Shown piece after piece: positions 55,051 through 64,000 of a stretch of DNA of 64,000 bases. Origin of the DNA: Phytophthora sp. 'mugwort' (Eukaryota; Oomycota; Peronosporomycetes; Peronosporales; Peronosporaceae); contig JAUCEF010000012.1 of NCBI GenBank assembly GCA_033558025.1, forward strand, positions 2,604,001-2,668,000, read 5' to 3'. Position 1 is the first letter of the stretch. Each line of letters begins with the position of its first letter. Position numbers and translations under genes: made by a program. Below the pieces are notes generated by a model. It was given only the letters and a program-made list of their open reading frames with translations. It ran no database searches and had not been told where the DNA came from.

Positions 55051-55373
55051 TGAATACTAAGTTATATAATCACAAGCAGCCAACAAGCAACCATGAATAC
55101 GATCAGTATTCAAGAATAGATCATGTACATTAAGAATATCGACACAGTTCTATCTAAGTATCCTTGCAGAGTTTGAGATAGAATCTTTAATACATACGAG
55201 AAGACGCATAATCATAACCGATGGTGCAAAAAAAAATCAACATGAGCTTACTCAGGTTGGAACTGATGTAAACTAGTCTAACCAAATCAACCAATCCTTT
55301 TTTTTCTCGAAATCTTTTGGTATAAGGAGTAAAGTTTACATTCGTAACACTTGAATACTAAGTTATATAATCA
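55051..55373 (+). promoter_or_regulatory. Exact 22-bp repeat, the second copy ending at a start codon
   Basis: The same 22 bases (core ACTAAGTTATATAATCA) occur at 55051-55072 and 55352-55373. The final A of the second copy is the A of ATG 55373. An A/T-rich TATA-like motif conserved at this place suggests an element-encoded promoter. The first copy is followed only by a very short frame from ATG 55094. Confidence 0.5.
55125..55240 (+). repeat. Partial duplicate of a polymerase segment
   Basis: ATGTACATTAAGAATATCGA and the following 100 bp match 57002-57100 with differences; in both, the sequence encodes YIKNIDT and the beginning of a zinc-finger segment. The copy is shorter and broken. Confidence 0.65.
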
Positions 55374-55669
55374 TGGTTCAGCTATCGTTCAACTCAAAGT
55401 ATGCATCCATCGAAGACATGCATAAGGATCGGACATATTGCATTCGATTGATGAAATTTACTTGATTCAAGGATCGGACGGAATACCCGATCGTTCGGAG
55501 AAAATTAGGTCATTACAAATGTGAAGGTGATCTTATCAGGGGTAATGAGGAGATAGAAAGTTATGTACCTTGTGGTAGGACTTGGTGTCGTCCCGACAAG
55601 AGCTGTTGCTACACAACCGCTTTTGAGTATAAATGTCGGAGCTGTGGATATTACGAGATACGTAAATAA
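55373..55669 (+). pseudogene. Small zinc-ribbon-like protein, one in-frame stop
   Basis: From ATG 55373 the frame has 98 codons before TAA 55667, with one TGA at 55463-55465 after 30 residues (MVQLSFNSKYASIEDMHKDR...). The part after the stop has cysteines in HYKCEGD, VPCGRTWCRPDKSCC and KCRSCGYYEIRK, an arrangement that could bind one or two zinc ions. Small zinc ribbons are common in large DNA viruses and Polintons, often in transcription, but no specific role can be assigned. Confidence 0.5.
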
Positions 55670-55740
55670 TCGAAATCCTTTTTTACCTATCTTAACAAAT
55701 AATCACTTAGGAATATAGATAATATCAAGAATCTACAGAA

Positions 55741-55932
55741 ATAACCTATTCACCCGAGAAGTATCAATCCAACAAGGCAGCCATCGCAGCTGCGAAGAAG
55801 CGATATTACGAGAAGAACCGCGAACGGATTCTCGCTCGTCAGAAAGCGTACGATGAGAAGCATCGTGAGGAGATAAGCGAACGCCAGAAGAAATACTACT
55901 CTAAGCGCGCTGGTAGGATTGCTCTTGACTAA
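55741..55932 (+). CDS. Small basic helical protein of the Polinton
   Basis: The open frame reads YSPEKYQSNKAAIAAAKKRY, then YEKNRERILARQKAYDEKHR and SERQKKYYSKRAGRIALD, a highly charged helix with Tyr/Lys repeats seen in small proteins of large DNA viruses. There is no ATG in frame; the region before TAT is GAAATAACC, so the start codon may have been lost. The function is not known. Confidence 0.4.
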   Translation: MTYSPEKYQSNKAAIAAAKKRYYEKNRERILARQKAYDEKHREEISERQKKYYSKRAGRIALD

Positions 55933-56043
55933 AGCCTAACTTTTTTATCGGTAGATGGAAAAGTTTTCTATTCAAAGCAAACCCTGATACAATATACCAT
56001 GAAGATAAACGAATATGTTTAAATTTTACCTCATATACTCGCC

Positions 56044-59000
56044 ATGTTGTCCTACGAACTCGATGCTCTTAAGCGCCTTAATTCCCAGTCGAGCGATGGG
56101 GCTCCTCCTTCGGTGTCAAGGTGAAGAACCAAAACGGTCGCGTCGTATATATCTTATCATTCGAGAAGGGTAAGAACCGCGAGCTTCTGTTGAAGCAGTA
56201 CAAGCTCTCTAAGTCTCGAATCTCGAAACACTTCACCCCAACTATAAGGAGCCTTCCAGCTTCAGCTTTCGTAAGACCAAAGTCTATGATGAATACCTGT
56301 ACGAGAATTACTCGCGTAAGGATATCATGTCCAACGTCCGTTCTGCATTGGCTAAGGAGAACAAAGTCTTCAAGGCTCAAGTACAGCTCGGCAACAAGCT
56401 GGTTGATCGAATCACCGGTCTGGAGAGAAACTACCAGCCATTCGACGAATACAGGTGCATTCAACAAGTTGATTCCAATCAATTCTAAGGCTGATATTGA
56501 GAAGAAGATCATGTCTGAGATGGAATCGAAGGATTTCACGGAGAGAATCAGCTTTCCTTCTTCGTGCTATCAACTCAAAGAGATTACCATGACTAAGATC
56601 ATGATCTACAAGCGCGACCACATCATCGGAGATTCGGAGATTAGCATCCCCGAGGCTATTATAAACAAGCTCATCACCAATTTTCCTGAGAAAACAACAA
56701 GTGTGTATTTTACTGTATCGCCTACCATCTTGAGAATGATGCTCGCGTCGATCGAATGATTGGACCGGTCAAAGCCCGTATCAAGGAGTATTGTTCATAC
56801 AAGGTGATCGAGCACTATGCCAAGTTCTTCAAGGAGATGCAACCTACCGATATCATGCAGTTCGATGAGCTGGAAGAATGTTTCCAACTCTCGATCAACG
56901 GTTTTGAGATGGATCAGAGAACTCTCGAGATTTCGAAGATTCGTGAATCTGAGAAGGGCTACGAAAACGTGATCAACATCCTCGACTACAAGGGACACGC
57001 CATGTATATTAAGAACATCGACACAATTCTCTAAGTATCCATGCAACATGTGTGATGCTACCTTCACTACGTATGAGAAGCTTTGAAGCCACGAGAAGAC
57101 GAAGTGTAAATTTGAGGTCCTCGAACCATTCCCGAAGGAATCAACCATCTACCAGCCTCAGAAGAACCAAGTGAAGAATCTCCTTACCAAGTATCGAGTC
57201 AAGGATGTCGACCATTATATCGACCACTTCACCGTATATGATTTTGAAGCTATCTTGATGCCGACAGCTACTCAGCGTGGAGAGAGCACTATCTACACTA
57301 ATAAGCATATCCCTATCTCGGTGAGTGTATGCGACAGTCTTACAAACGACGTTCGATGCTTTATCAATGAATCACCTATCCAACTACTTAGGGATATGTT
57401 CAATTATATCTGTGGAGTGAGCGATAGGATCGAACTATACAACGAGCACAGGTGCATGCCTCTCATCGAAGCTATCGATGGTAATATTAACTATCTGGCA
57501 AAAATGAACCCTGGAATCATGGGTGGAGTTAATTTCGCCAACATTAAGAAGATGCGTAAGGAGAAGCCGAAGCTCAAAGTATTTCTCGATAAGAACGCAC
57601 GCTTTGCGAGAGAGATTGAGTCGATCGAGATCATTATCTATCAAGTCCCAATCGTTGGCTTCAATAGCGGTAGCTATGATATCAACCTCATCATGAATGA
57701 TCTATTCACCGTTCTGGGTGTTCAGAATATCAAGAGCGTTATCAAGAATTCAAGCTACATGTGTATCTCAACTAATTCTTACAAGATCCTCGATATCTGC
57801 AACTATCTTCCACCAGGAACGAGCTATGAAAAGTATCTCGAAACGTATCTTGGAGCATGTGAATGCGATGACAAGATTTGTTGCATCTGCGGTCTTGGCA
57901 AAGGGATTTTCCCATACGAGCTCATTTCTTCATTCAAAGTACTTAGTCAGACTTCCATCCCATCAACGAGAGATTTGATAACGAGTTTCGAGAAACAGTC
58001 ATCAGTGAAGATGACTACGAGCGAGTCAAATTCGTTTGGGAACACTATGGGATGAAGTCAGTGAAAGAGTTATTGATTTGGTACAACGATCTCGATGTCA
58101 AGCCATTTGTGAAGGCTATCCAAACTCAACGTGAGTTGTTTAAGCGATTTGACCTCGACATCTTCACTGACGGTGTCAGTCTCCCTGGTCTATCCGAAAA
58201 GGTTATGTATCAAACCTGCTTCAAGAACCTTGAGAAGCCACCAATGATTGCAGCGGCACTGCTCAACTTCCTTGAGCAGCGGTATAACGGATACTATGAC
58301 CAAGACAAGAAGGCTACGCGCGAGTTTGGAATAACTATGCAGCACGTCGATAAGATACTGAAGAAGCAGAAATATCTATGCAGATTCTGTTACTGCCAGC
58401 TAACGCCTAAGACTGCATCTGCCGAGCGAATCAACAACAAGCTTCGACATGAAGATGGCAATGCCCTCATCAGTTGCGTTGCTTGCAATGTAGCACGTAA
58501 GGATATGCCTATGAAAACGTTCAGATACAAGAAGTTACTCGACTTCAACAGCGACAAGCTTGTTTACTCAATCGACGCGGAATAGAAGGAGATCTACCAC
58601 AAGAAGAAGGCTAACATCGCTGGTGGCCCATCAATCATATTCAATCGATACGCTAAGCCCAACGAGACGAAGCTTCGTGGCGGAAAACTCTGTAAGAAGA
58701 TCATCGGATACGATGCTAATGCCCTTTACCTTTGGGCTCTGGGGAATGAGATTCCATGCGGACGTCTCACAACGATCGAGGCCTATGAAGGAATCATCGA
58801 TGATATAATGACTGACAAGGTCTTTGGCTGTCTCAAGTGTGATATTAGAACGTCAGAGCACCTCAAAGACTACTTCTCGGAGATGACTCCCATCTTCAAG
58901 AATGTTGAGATCGATTGCAACGATGAGAACAGTATAGGATCTCACATGTAAAAGTAGAACCAATCCCGTGAGTTAGGTCGCGCAAAACCGGCTCGCAACC

Positions 59001-59997
59001 TGACTGGAGGCTACTTCGGCGAGCCGATCCTGATCTACACACCTCTGGTCAAGTGGTATCTGGAGCATGGCATTGAGATCAACAATACCTACAGCTTCAT
59101 CAAGGCAAGCTCTCATCAAGCCTTCAAACCATTCATGGAGGAAGTCTTAAATGCTCGTCGCGAAGGTGATGCTGATAAGAACGAGGCAATGATTGCTGAG
59201 ATGATGAAGCTGGTCGGCAACAGCGCTTTCGGTCGCTCTGGTATGGACAAGAGCAAACACAAGGAGGCTAAGTATGAAAGCTCTGACGCAAAGGTTAGAG
59301 CCATCATTGAGAAGCAAAATTTCCACGAGGTTGAGAAGCTGGCTGGCTCATACGAGGTCAGCCTCAAGAATCGCCTCATCAAGCTCAACAACCCGATCCA
59401 TCTCTCGATCGCAATCTATCAATTAGCTAAGCTGCGTATGCTCCAGTTCTACTACGACTGCATCGACAAATATTTCGATCGCTCTGACTACCAGTATCAA
59501 GAAATGGACACTGAATAATGCTTACATCGCCTTCAGCTGTGAAAATCCTTTCATCGAGGCAATCAAGCCGGAGCTCCAGGATCACGTCAATCAACACAAG
59601 TACGAATGGTTTCCTCGCGATCAGAACTCGGAAGTATCTAAGCTCGACCGTCGTACACCTGACCTGTTCAAGGATTGAGTGGTGGGTGATGCTATGGTTT
59701 CGTTATCATCCAAGAATTATATCTCGCTACATGCCAGATGAGACGTTCAAGCTTAAGGTCTGTGCCAAGGGTGTTCAGCAGGGTCGCGGCCGCAACAGTG
59801 ATGTGTTGAACCCTGCTGGATTCGAGTTTGTTGTCAATGATCATATCACTCTCTCGGGAACCAACAAGGGCTTTCGCATCTGTAAGGAGAGTAGAAGTAT
59901 TATCACCTACACATAGTAGAAGACTACTCTGAATTATTGATACGACAAGCGGCAAGTGCTCTCGGATGGGGTTTCAACGATTCCTCTAGAGATCTAA
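56044..59997 (+). pseudogene. Protein-primed DNA polymerase B (pPolB) of the Polinton
   Basis: This enzyme copies the element using a protein primer. N-terminal frames (56044-57034) have no named domain. A C2HC-like finger, CNMCDATFTTYEKL then HEKTKC, lies at 57052-57110. The exonuclease part has YDFEAIL (Asp 57240-57242, Glu 57246-57248) and VGFNSGSYDINLI (about 57653-57690), with a late FPYELI block. A zinc/HNH-like insert occupies about 58376-58510. Palm motif A is GYDANALYLW (Asp 58712-58714), motif B is KLVGNSAFGRSG (about 59208-59240), and motif C begins MDT at about 59503 where one extra base breaks the frame. The C-terminus has KGVQQGRGRN and, in another frame, YDKRQVLSDGVST, ending at TAA 59995. 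Stops (58583, 58946, 58952) and at least six frameshifts show it is dead. Confidence 0.85.
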
Positions 59998-60040
59998 AAG
60001 TGTTATAAACACATATCTTTTTTTATTATAGGTGACTACG

Positions 60041-61128
60041 ATGGAACTACTCTCCAAGATCTACAACGATCCCAAAACAGGTTCCGTCGGTGTCCAGAGC
60101 CTGTATGGGAAGGCTAAAAGCATTGACAGCTCAATCCGTTTTAAGGATGTGAAAACATGGTACGCGAGCAACGCTGATACTCAACAGTTTCAGGATCAGC
60201 GACGCCGCTTCGATCAGTTCCACATCGCAAGCAACAATCCAGATTCATGGCTTAGCTTTCTGGGAAGGGAGAACGCTACTCATAGCCGTCAATTTCAACA
60301 GTCGATTGGGGGTACGTAGAGCTAACCCCCAACAAACAAGCAGACACCGTGCTGAGAGCTCTCAAACGTTTCGTAAAACTACTACATCTAAAGCATGACA
60401 ACATACAGCTAATAAATGATTTAATATACGTGTTATTTCTGAAAATAAAACCCTTATATATTGTGCACAAACCGAGCGTCATAACGAGCGACAAGGGATC
60501 TGAATTCATGAATCAAAAGGTCCGAAGCTATTCCAAGAAGTCGAACATTGCTCATTTCAACAATGAGCCTGGAGAACACTCAACGATGAGGAAGATCGAG
60601 CGATACAATCGAACGATCAAGCAATGGTTGCTGCGTTCAGGGCTTACTCAAAGCAAGCGATTAGTATCCGACTTGATTGACGACTACAGTTTATCTAAGC
60701 ATAGCGCCATTGGCATGACTTCAAACGAAGCGAGAGGACGCACCATTCAAGCGGAGCTCGATCATAATCAAAACCCACTACGAGAGGTCGAAAATGAATT
60801 CACTACGGGTCTCAAATCGAAACAATTTGGTAAGGAAACAGCGAAGTGGAGGACTTTCGTCTATGAAGTTGCAGGAATGGATGGATATCGCACCAAATAC
60901 GCTCCAAGAACGGTCACGTTCTTTAAAGTCCCCCAACGAGCTCAAACGTGTCAAGCTTGCTATCACGGAGACGGATGTTGAACTTGGTCAGATATATGAA
61001 GCGGAGACGATTCTGAATCATAAAAGAATGCGTAGCGGCAAGTACAAACTTTTATCAAGTGGAAAGGGTATGACGAGCCGTCATGGGAGAGTCAGGAAAA
61101 TCTCCGACTATCAACAAAAATGAGATGA
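60041..61128 (+). pseudogene. Polinton integrase (retroviral type) with C-terminal chromodomain
   Basis: From ATG 60041 the frame gives LLSKIYNDPKTGSVGVQSLY and RRFDQFHIASNNPDSW, the N-terminal block of Polinton integrases. The first catalytic Asp region (about 60245-60290) is damaged by frame changes. The second Asp is in ITSDKGSEF (GAC 60490-60492) and the Glu in KIERYNRTIKQW (GAG 60598-60600), 35 residues apart. The frame shifts near 60820, and a final frame reads YEAETILNHKRMRSGKYK and, after another shift, KWKGYDEPSWESQENL, a chromodomain, ending TGA 61126. It follows the polymerase by 43 bp in the same direction. Confidence 0.85.
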
Positions 61129-61252
61129 GCACGCTGGAGAAGCAGGGTACTGGGGTACAGATCAAGCATCGCCGGAGACGGGCATCTGACCGGCCTCGGA
61201 GGCGCCAATCGCGCAAGCTCAATTCGTGCTATCTCAGCTCGTCTCCTGAGCT

Positions 61253-61357
61253 CTACATTGTTTTGACAATAATTTCAGCTTCTTCCTCATCACCAGTGTT
61301 GTCATAGACTCCAGCGGCATCAAGAGCATCGTAATCGATGTACTGGATCTCATCCAT
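61253..61357 (-). CDS. Small acidic protein frame, possible
   Basis: A 34-residue minus-strand frame from ATG 61357: MDEIQYIDYDALDAAGVYDN then TGDEEEAEIIVKTM. It has strongly acidic, protein-like composition. It starts 44 bp from the plus-strand gene at 61402, with an ATATATATAT stretch between them. It may be the beginning of a longer, truncated gene. Confidence 0.3.
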   Translation of the reverse strand: MDEIQYIDYDALDAAGVYDNTGDEEEAEIIVKTM

Positions 61358-61364
61358 TGCAAAA

Positions 61365-61395
61365 ATATTTGGTAATATATATATATAGCGATAAA
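61365..61395. promoter_or_regulatory. AT-rich divergent promoter candidate
   Basis: GGTAATATATATATATAGCG lies between the minus-strand frame starting at 61357 and the plus-strand ATG 61402 and could serve both. Confidence 0.3.
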
Positions 61396-61401
61396 TTTGA
61401 T

Positions 61402-61833
61402 ATGAGTAAATGTCAAGCAGCCACTATAAGCAACGTCCCGTGCTCTCGCAATGCTCTCAAATCAGGGTATTGCTTTCATCACGATAAAGATGAACAGATC
61501 GTTATGTACCGTAAGGAGCTCGCGAAGATGCATCAGCGAGCCAGGCGATACATTGAGATAAGCAACGATCTGAAAGAAAAGATTGATGTCTATACAGAGA
61601 CTCGACTACATCAAATCGGAACTGATCAAAATTGGTGGAGATAATCATTCATATTGAGCAATCATCGATAATACGTTCTTTCGAGGGCATATTGAGAAAC
61701 TATTTGATATGACAGCCGTGGAGGCTCGAGATGAGTACGATCGATTGCTCAGGAGGCGAAACGCTCTCGTTCATCCACATGCTTGTGATCGATGGAGTTT
61801 CCATAAATTTACCACCAACCAGTATTCTTACTA
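61402..61833 (+). pseudogene. Polinton protein with N-terminal zinc-knuckle-like motif
   Basis: From ATG 61402: MSKCQAATISNVPCSRNALK then GYCFHHDKDE, a Cys/His motif of about 30 residues, followed by a helical region (YRKELAKMHQRARRYIEISN). The first frame ends at 61644; after a shift, reading continues with FRGHIEKLFDMTAVEARDEY and LLRRRNALVHPHACDRWSFH to about 61833. Similar short Cys/His starts occur in small proteins of large DNA viruses. The role is unknown. Confidence 0.5.
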
Positions 61834-61874
61834 AGATTATATATTTAATATTTTAGTCAATACCATCTCTGCTA

Positions 61875-62282
61875 TTGTATAATCAAACGATATTTCCGTC
61901 ATTTTCTAGTCTATCACAGCGCGAACGCAAGCGACAAGAACTACTCAACGATGCTGAGCGCGAGATATCTATCGATAATCATCTAGAGCAACGATATGCG
62001 GAGACGATGCGGGCCACCGATAACGAAACGAGCATAATTCCGATAGCATCAAGCATGGTATCGACTGGAACTCAAACAATTACATCAGAGAACAATTCAG
62101 CTCAGACGACTACATCTACGTCGGGTGAGAGTGAGAATCGCCAGATGAAGACTTACGAGGCAATAGTCGATTTGTTCAAACTCCAGCGTGACCTCGCATT
62201 ATGGGATCTTCATCCAATGTTTGATACGTTACTGGTATCTGATGCTAAAGCGAAACGAGATATATGTATTCCTGAGCCCTGA
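61875..62282 (+). CDS. Hypothetical Polinton protein, Ser/Thr-rich centre
   Basis: An open frame, without ATG at its start, reads LSQRERKRQELLNDAEREIS, then a Ser/Thr-rich stretch (TGTQTITSENNSAQTTTSTS), then helix-like KTYEAIVDLFKLQRDLALWD. The first in-frame ATG is the one at MRATDNETS. After the stop at 62282 another frame continues for about 80 codons. The family is not recognised. Confidence 0.35.
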   Translation: MYNQTIFPSFSSLSQRERKRQELLNDAEREISIDNHLEQRYAETMRATDNETSIIPIASSMVSTGTQTITSENNSAQTTTSTSGESENRQMKTYEAIVDLFKLQRDLALWDLHPMFDTLLVSDAKAKRDICIPEP

Positions 62283-62392
62283 CGCTAGGCTTAATCATGG
62301 CTCGTCTCGGACTTTATTATTAGGACTTGAAATCTCTGGTATGACGACACAGTGTCACATAAAAAAATCCAGAAACGCCTCGTCTCACGAAT

Positions 62393-62629
62393 TTGACGGA
62401 GGATCCGCTTGCCACGGCGGAAGCGTTGACTCGTATGAATCTTAGCTGGCCTCTAACCTTTCAAGGTGTTATCGAATATCTCATCCAGGCTGTGAAATAC
62501 TATAACGATAATCCTGACAAGATCAGAGAGCATCGATTCGGACCTCAGCTTCTGCAAATCCACGATAGTTTGAGAAAGTTCAGTATTATTATTCGGAGCG
62601 CTGGTCCATCGATTGTGTATGGATCTTGA
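62393..62629 (+). CDS. Hypothetical Polinton protein
   Basis: An open frame reads LTFQGVIEYLIQAVKYYNDN and FGPQLLQIHDSLRKFSIIIR. The first ATG in frame is at 62435. Composition is typical of a helical protein. It overlaps the next gene's proposed ATG by a few codons, as compact elements often do. The function is not known. Confidence 0.4.
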   Translation: MTEDPLATAEALTRMNLSWPLTFQGVIEYLIQAVKYYNDNPDKIREHRFGPQLLQIHDSLRKFSIIIRSAGPSIVYGS

Positions 62630-63363
62630 GATGAAACCAGCCGTAAGAGGGCGGGGCCTTCGTGGAGCCGGATACATTAATAGAAAGCTCGTCGATAAGG
62701 ATGGGAACCCGATCAAGTATCACTCCAACCGGGGCTATATCTCACGCAGCTAGAGGGCACCGGTACCTACTCAGCGCTGGCATACAAACGGATTCGGACT
62801 AAATTTGCCCATCTCCCGAAGCTCAATGAGGGTCTCCTAAAAGTAGTTTATCCCACGTTCGACCGTCGGAGCAGAGCGCGAGATTAGCAAGGATTTGTCG
62901 GAGCTGATTAAGACTCTGGTATTCGATGGCTCCACCAACCAGCAAATGGATGACAAACAAGTCTTTCATGAGCTGCTTCGTATCACGCATACTCAACGTG
63001 CGCTACGCGATCTGATCAAGGATCCACGCGATATACTCACGCAAGAGTACCTGAAGCTGAAGGGAGAGCTCATGCTCGAAAACGATGATCCCGTCGTGAT
63101 TCGCGAGCTCAAGCGAGTGCTCGTGGATATGTACTCTGCAAAACTAATTTGTGACGATGAGTTCCAAGAAGTTTTGCTCGCCATCGTATATCAACATGAT
63201 TATGTTCATCAACACTCGATTAATCGACACCCGCAACGCGTACCAGCGCGAGGCCAAGAGCAACCTAACGGAGCTGAAAGCCCTCATGGAGAAGCTCGTA
63301 GTTAAAATTCCACCCAAGAATGATTCCGTGATTAGGCCAACCAAATCGGGCACCAGCGTATGA
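62619..63363 (+). pseudogene. Hypothetical Polinton protein, frameshifted
   Basis: From ATG 62619: MDLEMKPAVRGRGLRGAGYI then LVDKDGNPIKYHSNRGYIS, a Gly/Arg-rich start. After a shift the reading is EGTGTYSALAYKRIRTKFAH, then (62895 on) ELIKTLVFDGSTNQQMDDKQ, and finally NAYQREAKSNLTELKALMEK ending TGA 63361. Three frame changes separate the parts, but the order and spacing suggest one protein of about 245 residues. It may be a virion-type protein; no domain is recognised. It converges with the S74 gene, and their ends overlap by about 30 bp. Confidence 0.4.
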
Positions 63364-64000
63364 GCTTACACTGAACCCCCAAAAAAACGTACATTCGCGC
63401 TATAAGGGTGATCAAGACTTTTTTTAATTGATCCAATTCGGCCTTGAGCTCTTGGATCGCCTTGCATAGTACCACCGCCAGCGATCCTAGGTCAATGCCC
63501 ATCCCATCGTTAGGCATGCCTGTATCGGGGTTTATCGGACGACCCCGATCGCCACTAACAGGTATCAGACATACATCCAACATCTCCTGGGCTATAAAAC
63601 CAATAGAGCGTCGATTATCCTGCTTCCAAGTGAAGGCGCGAGGGCGCATCGCAAGCACAGTATCTAAACCATATGGTATATCGTTTATATCCTTCTTGTA
63701 ATCTCTATCTGATCCATGTGTATACGATCCTCCATATATAGCAGGATACCCTGTCGATGCGTAATTAGAATCACAAATGCCAATTCGGATAGTCAATGGA
63801 TTGACATGATTTCCGATCGCGAGATAATTCAATTGGATCCGATTCCAACAGTACATCGCTTTATCCGCGAGATTGCTTTTGACATGAATCTGCTCGTCAG
63901 CCCAAATTTGGCCACCAGAATGGATTGTGGCTTCCGGAGAGACCCAATCAACCGATAGCCTACCTGATCTGTTTAGCATCATCCGATTGGTATCATTCAC
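63332..64000 (-). CDS. Fibre-like protein ending in a Peptidase_S74 intramolecular chaperone domain (5' end outside window)
   Basis: The C-terminal 222 residues are open and run off the right edge at the N-terminal side. S74 domains trimerise phage and viral tail or fibre proteins and then cut themselves off. The cleavage and catalytic block is GSDRDYKKDINDIPYGLDTV, with Ser-Asp at about residues 97-98 (Ser codon 63712-63710) and Lys five residues after the Ser, as in phage endosialidase chaperones. VLAMRPRAFTWKQDNRRSIG and FIAQEMLDV follow, then a final helix IQELKAELDQLKKVL. The preceding part (SVDWVSPEATIHSGGQIWAD and IRIGICDSNYAST) resembles beta-rich fibre stem. It lies opposite to the polymerase and integrase and is the least damaged long frame of the element. 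Confidence 0.85.
   Translation of the reverse strand: MNDTNRMMLNRSGRLSVDWVSPEATIHSGGQIWADEQIHVKSNLADKAMYCWNRIQLNYLAIGNHVNPLTIRIGICDSNYASTGYPAIYGGSYTHGSDRDYKKDINDIPYGLDTVLAMRPRAFTWKQDNRRSIGFIAQEMLDVCLIPVSGDRGRPINPDTGMPNDGMGIDLGSLAVVLCKAIQELKAELDQLKKVLITLIARMYVFLGVQCKLIRWCPIWLA

Larger units (their letters stand above)
54870..64000. mobile_element. Polinton/Maverick element, left part, degenerate
   Basis: Composition becomes AT-richer from about 54870 and the coding content changes to a set known from self-synthesising transposons: protein-primed DNA polymerase B, retroviral-type integrase with chromodomain, small zinc and basic proteins, and a fibre-like S74 protein. The left boundary is estimated; I did not identify a terminal inverted repeat, and the right end is outside the window. 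Capsid, packaging ATPase and protease genes are not seen and would be expected further right. Most frames are broken. Confidence 0.8.

Overview
The window looks like a piece of a Phytophthora-type oomycete nuclear genome. The evidence is a START/FYVE-like protein pair, an RXLR effector gene with LWY-type repeats, short 75-90 bp introns in a kinase gene, and a dense mixture of oomycete-style transposons (Ty3/gypsy, Ty1/copia, piggyBac, pogo, MULE, Crypton and Polinton/Maverick). All family calls rest on reading motifs in translated sequence; no database search was possible.

Layout. 1-3352: 3' part of a decayed gypsy element (integrase, chromodomain, polypurine tract and terminal repeat), with a broken antisense reading frame in its last 1.5 kb. 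4225-5640: a long LTR-like repeat whose inverted copy lies at 27020-28345. 5690-6595: Crypton recombinase remnant. 7905-12100: a small host island holding an intron-containing STE/MAP3K-like kinase, a small secreted protein interrupted by one stop codon, and an RXLR effector gene also interrupted by one stop codon. 12300-14500: TAGACAC repeats and a decayed MULE transposase. 15800-17365: short tandem repeat and an HTH plus Ulp1-like transposon gene. 17560-21990: low-information repeats and a copia remnant. 22950-26390: degenerate gag-like frames rich in Ser/Ala/Pro. 28346-30781: piggyBac element cut by the LTR-like repeat. 31340-35832: two pogo-type DDE genes, the second inside intact 26-bp terminal inverted repeats flanked by TA.

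36086-48285 is the main host-gene block: an AIF-type mitochondrial oxidoreductase, an ankyrin/WW protein, two START plus FYVE-like proteins with a third decayed paralogue between them, and a small divergent reading frame. 48286-54840 is mostly non-coding, with a MITE-like element, hairpins, tRNA-like segments and a minisatellite.

54870-64000 (running off the right edge) is a degenerate Polinton/Maverick: protein-primed DNA polymerase B, retroviral-type integrase with chromodomain, several small element proteins, and on the opposite strand the C-terminal half of a fibre-like protein ending in a Peptidase_S74 intramolecular chaperone domain. Nearly every long frame in this element has frameshifts or stops, but the S74 frame is open. 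This is the most interesting part of the window, together with the zinc/HNH-like insert in the polymerase and an exact 22-bp repeat that ends at a start codon.
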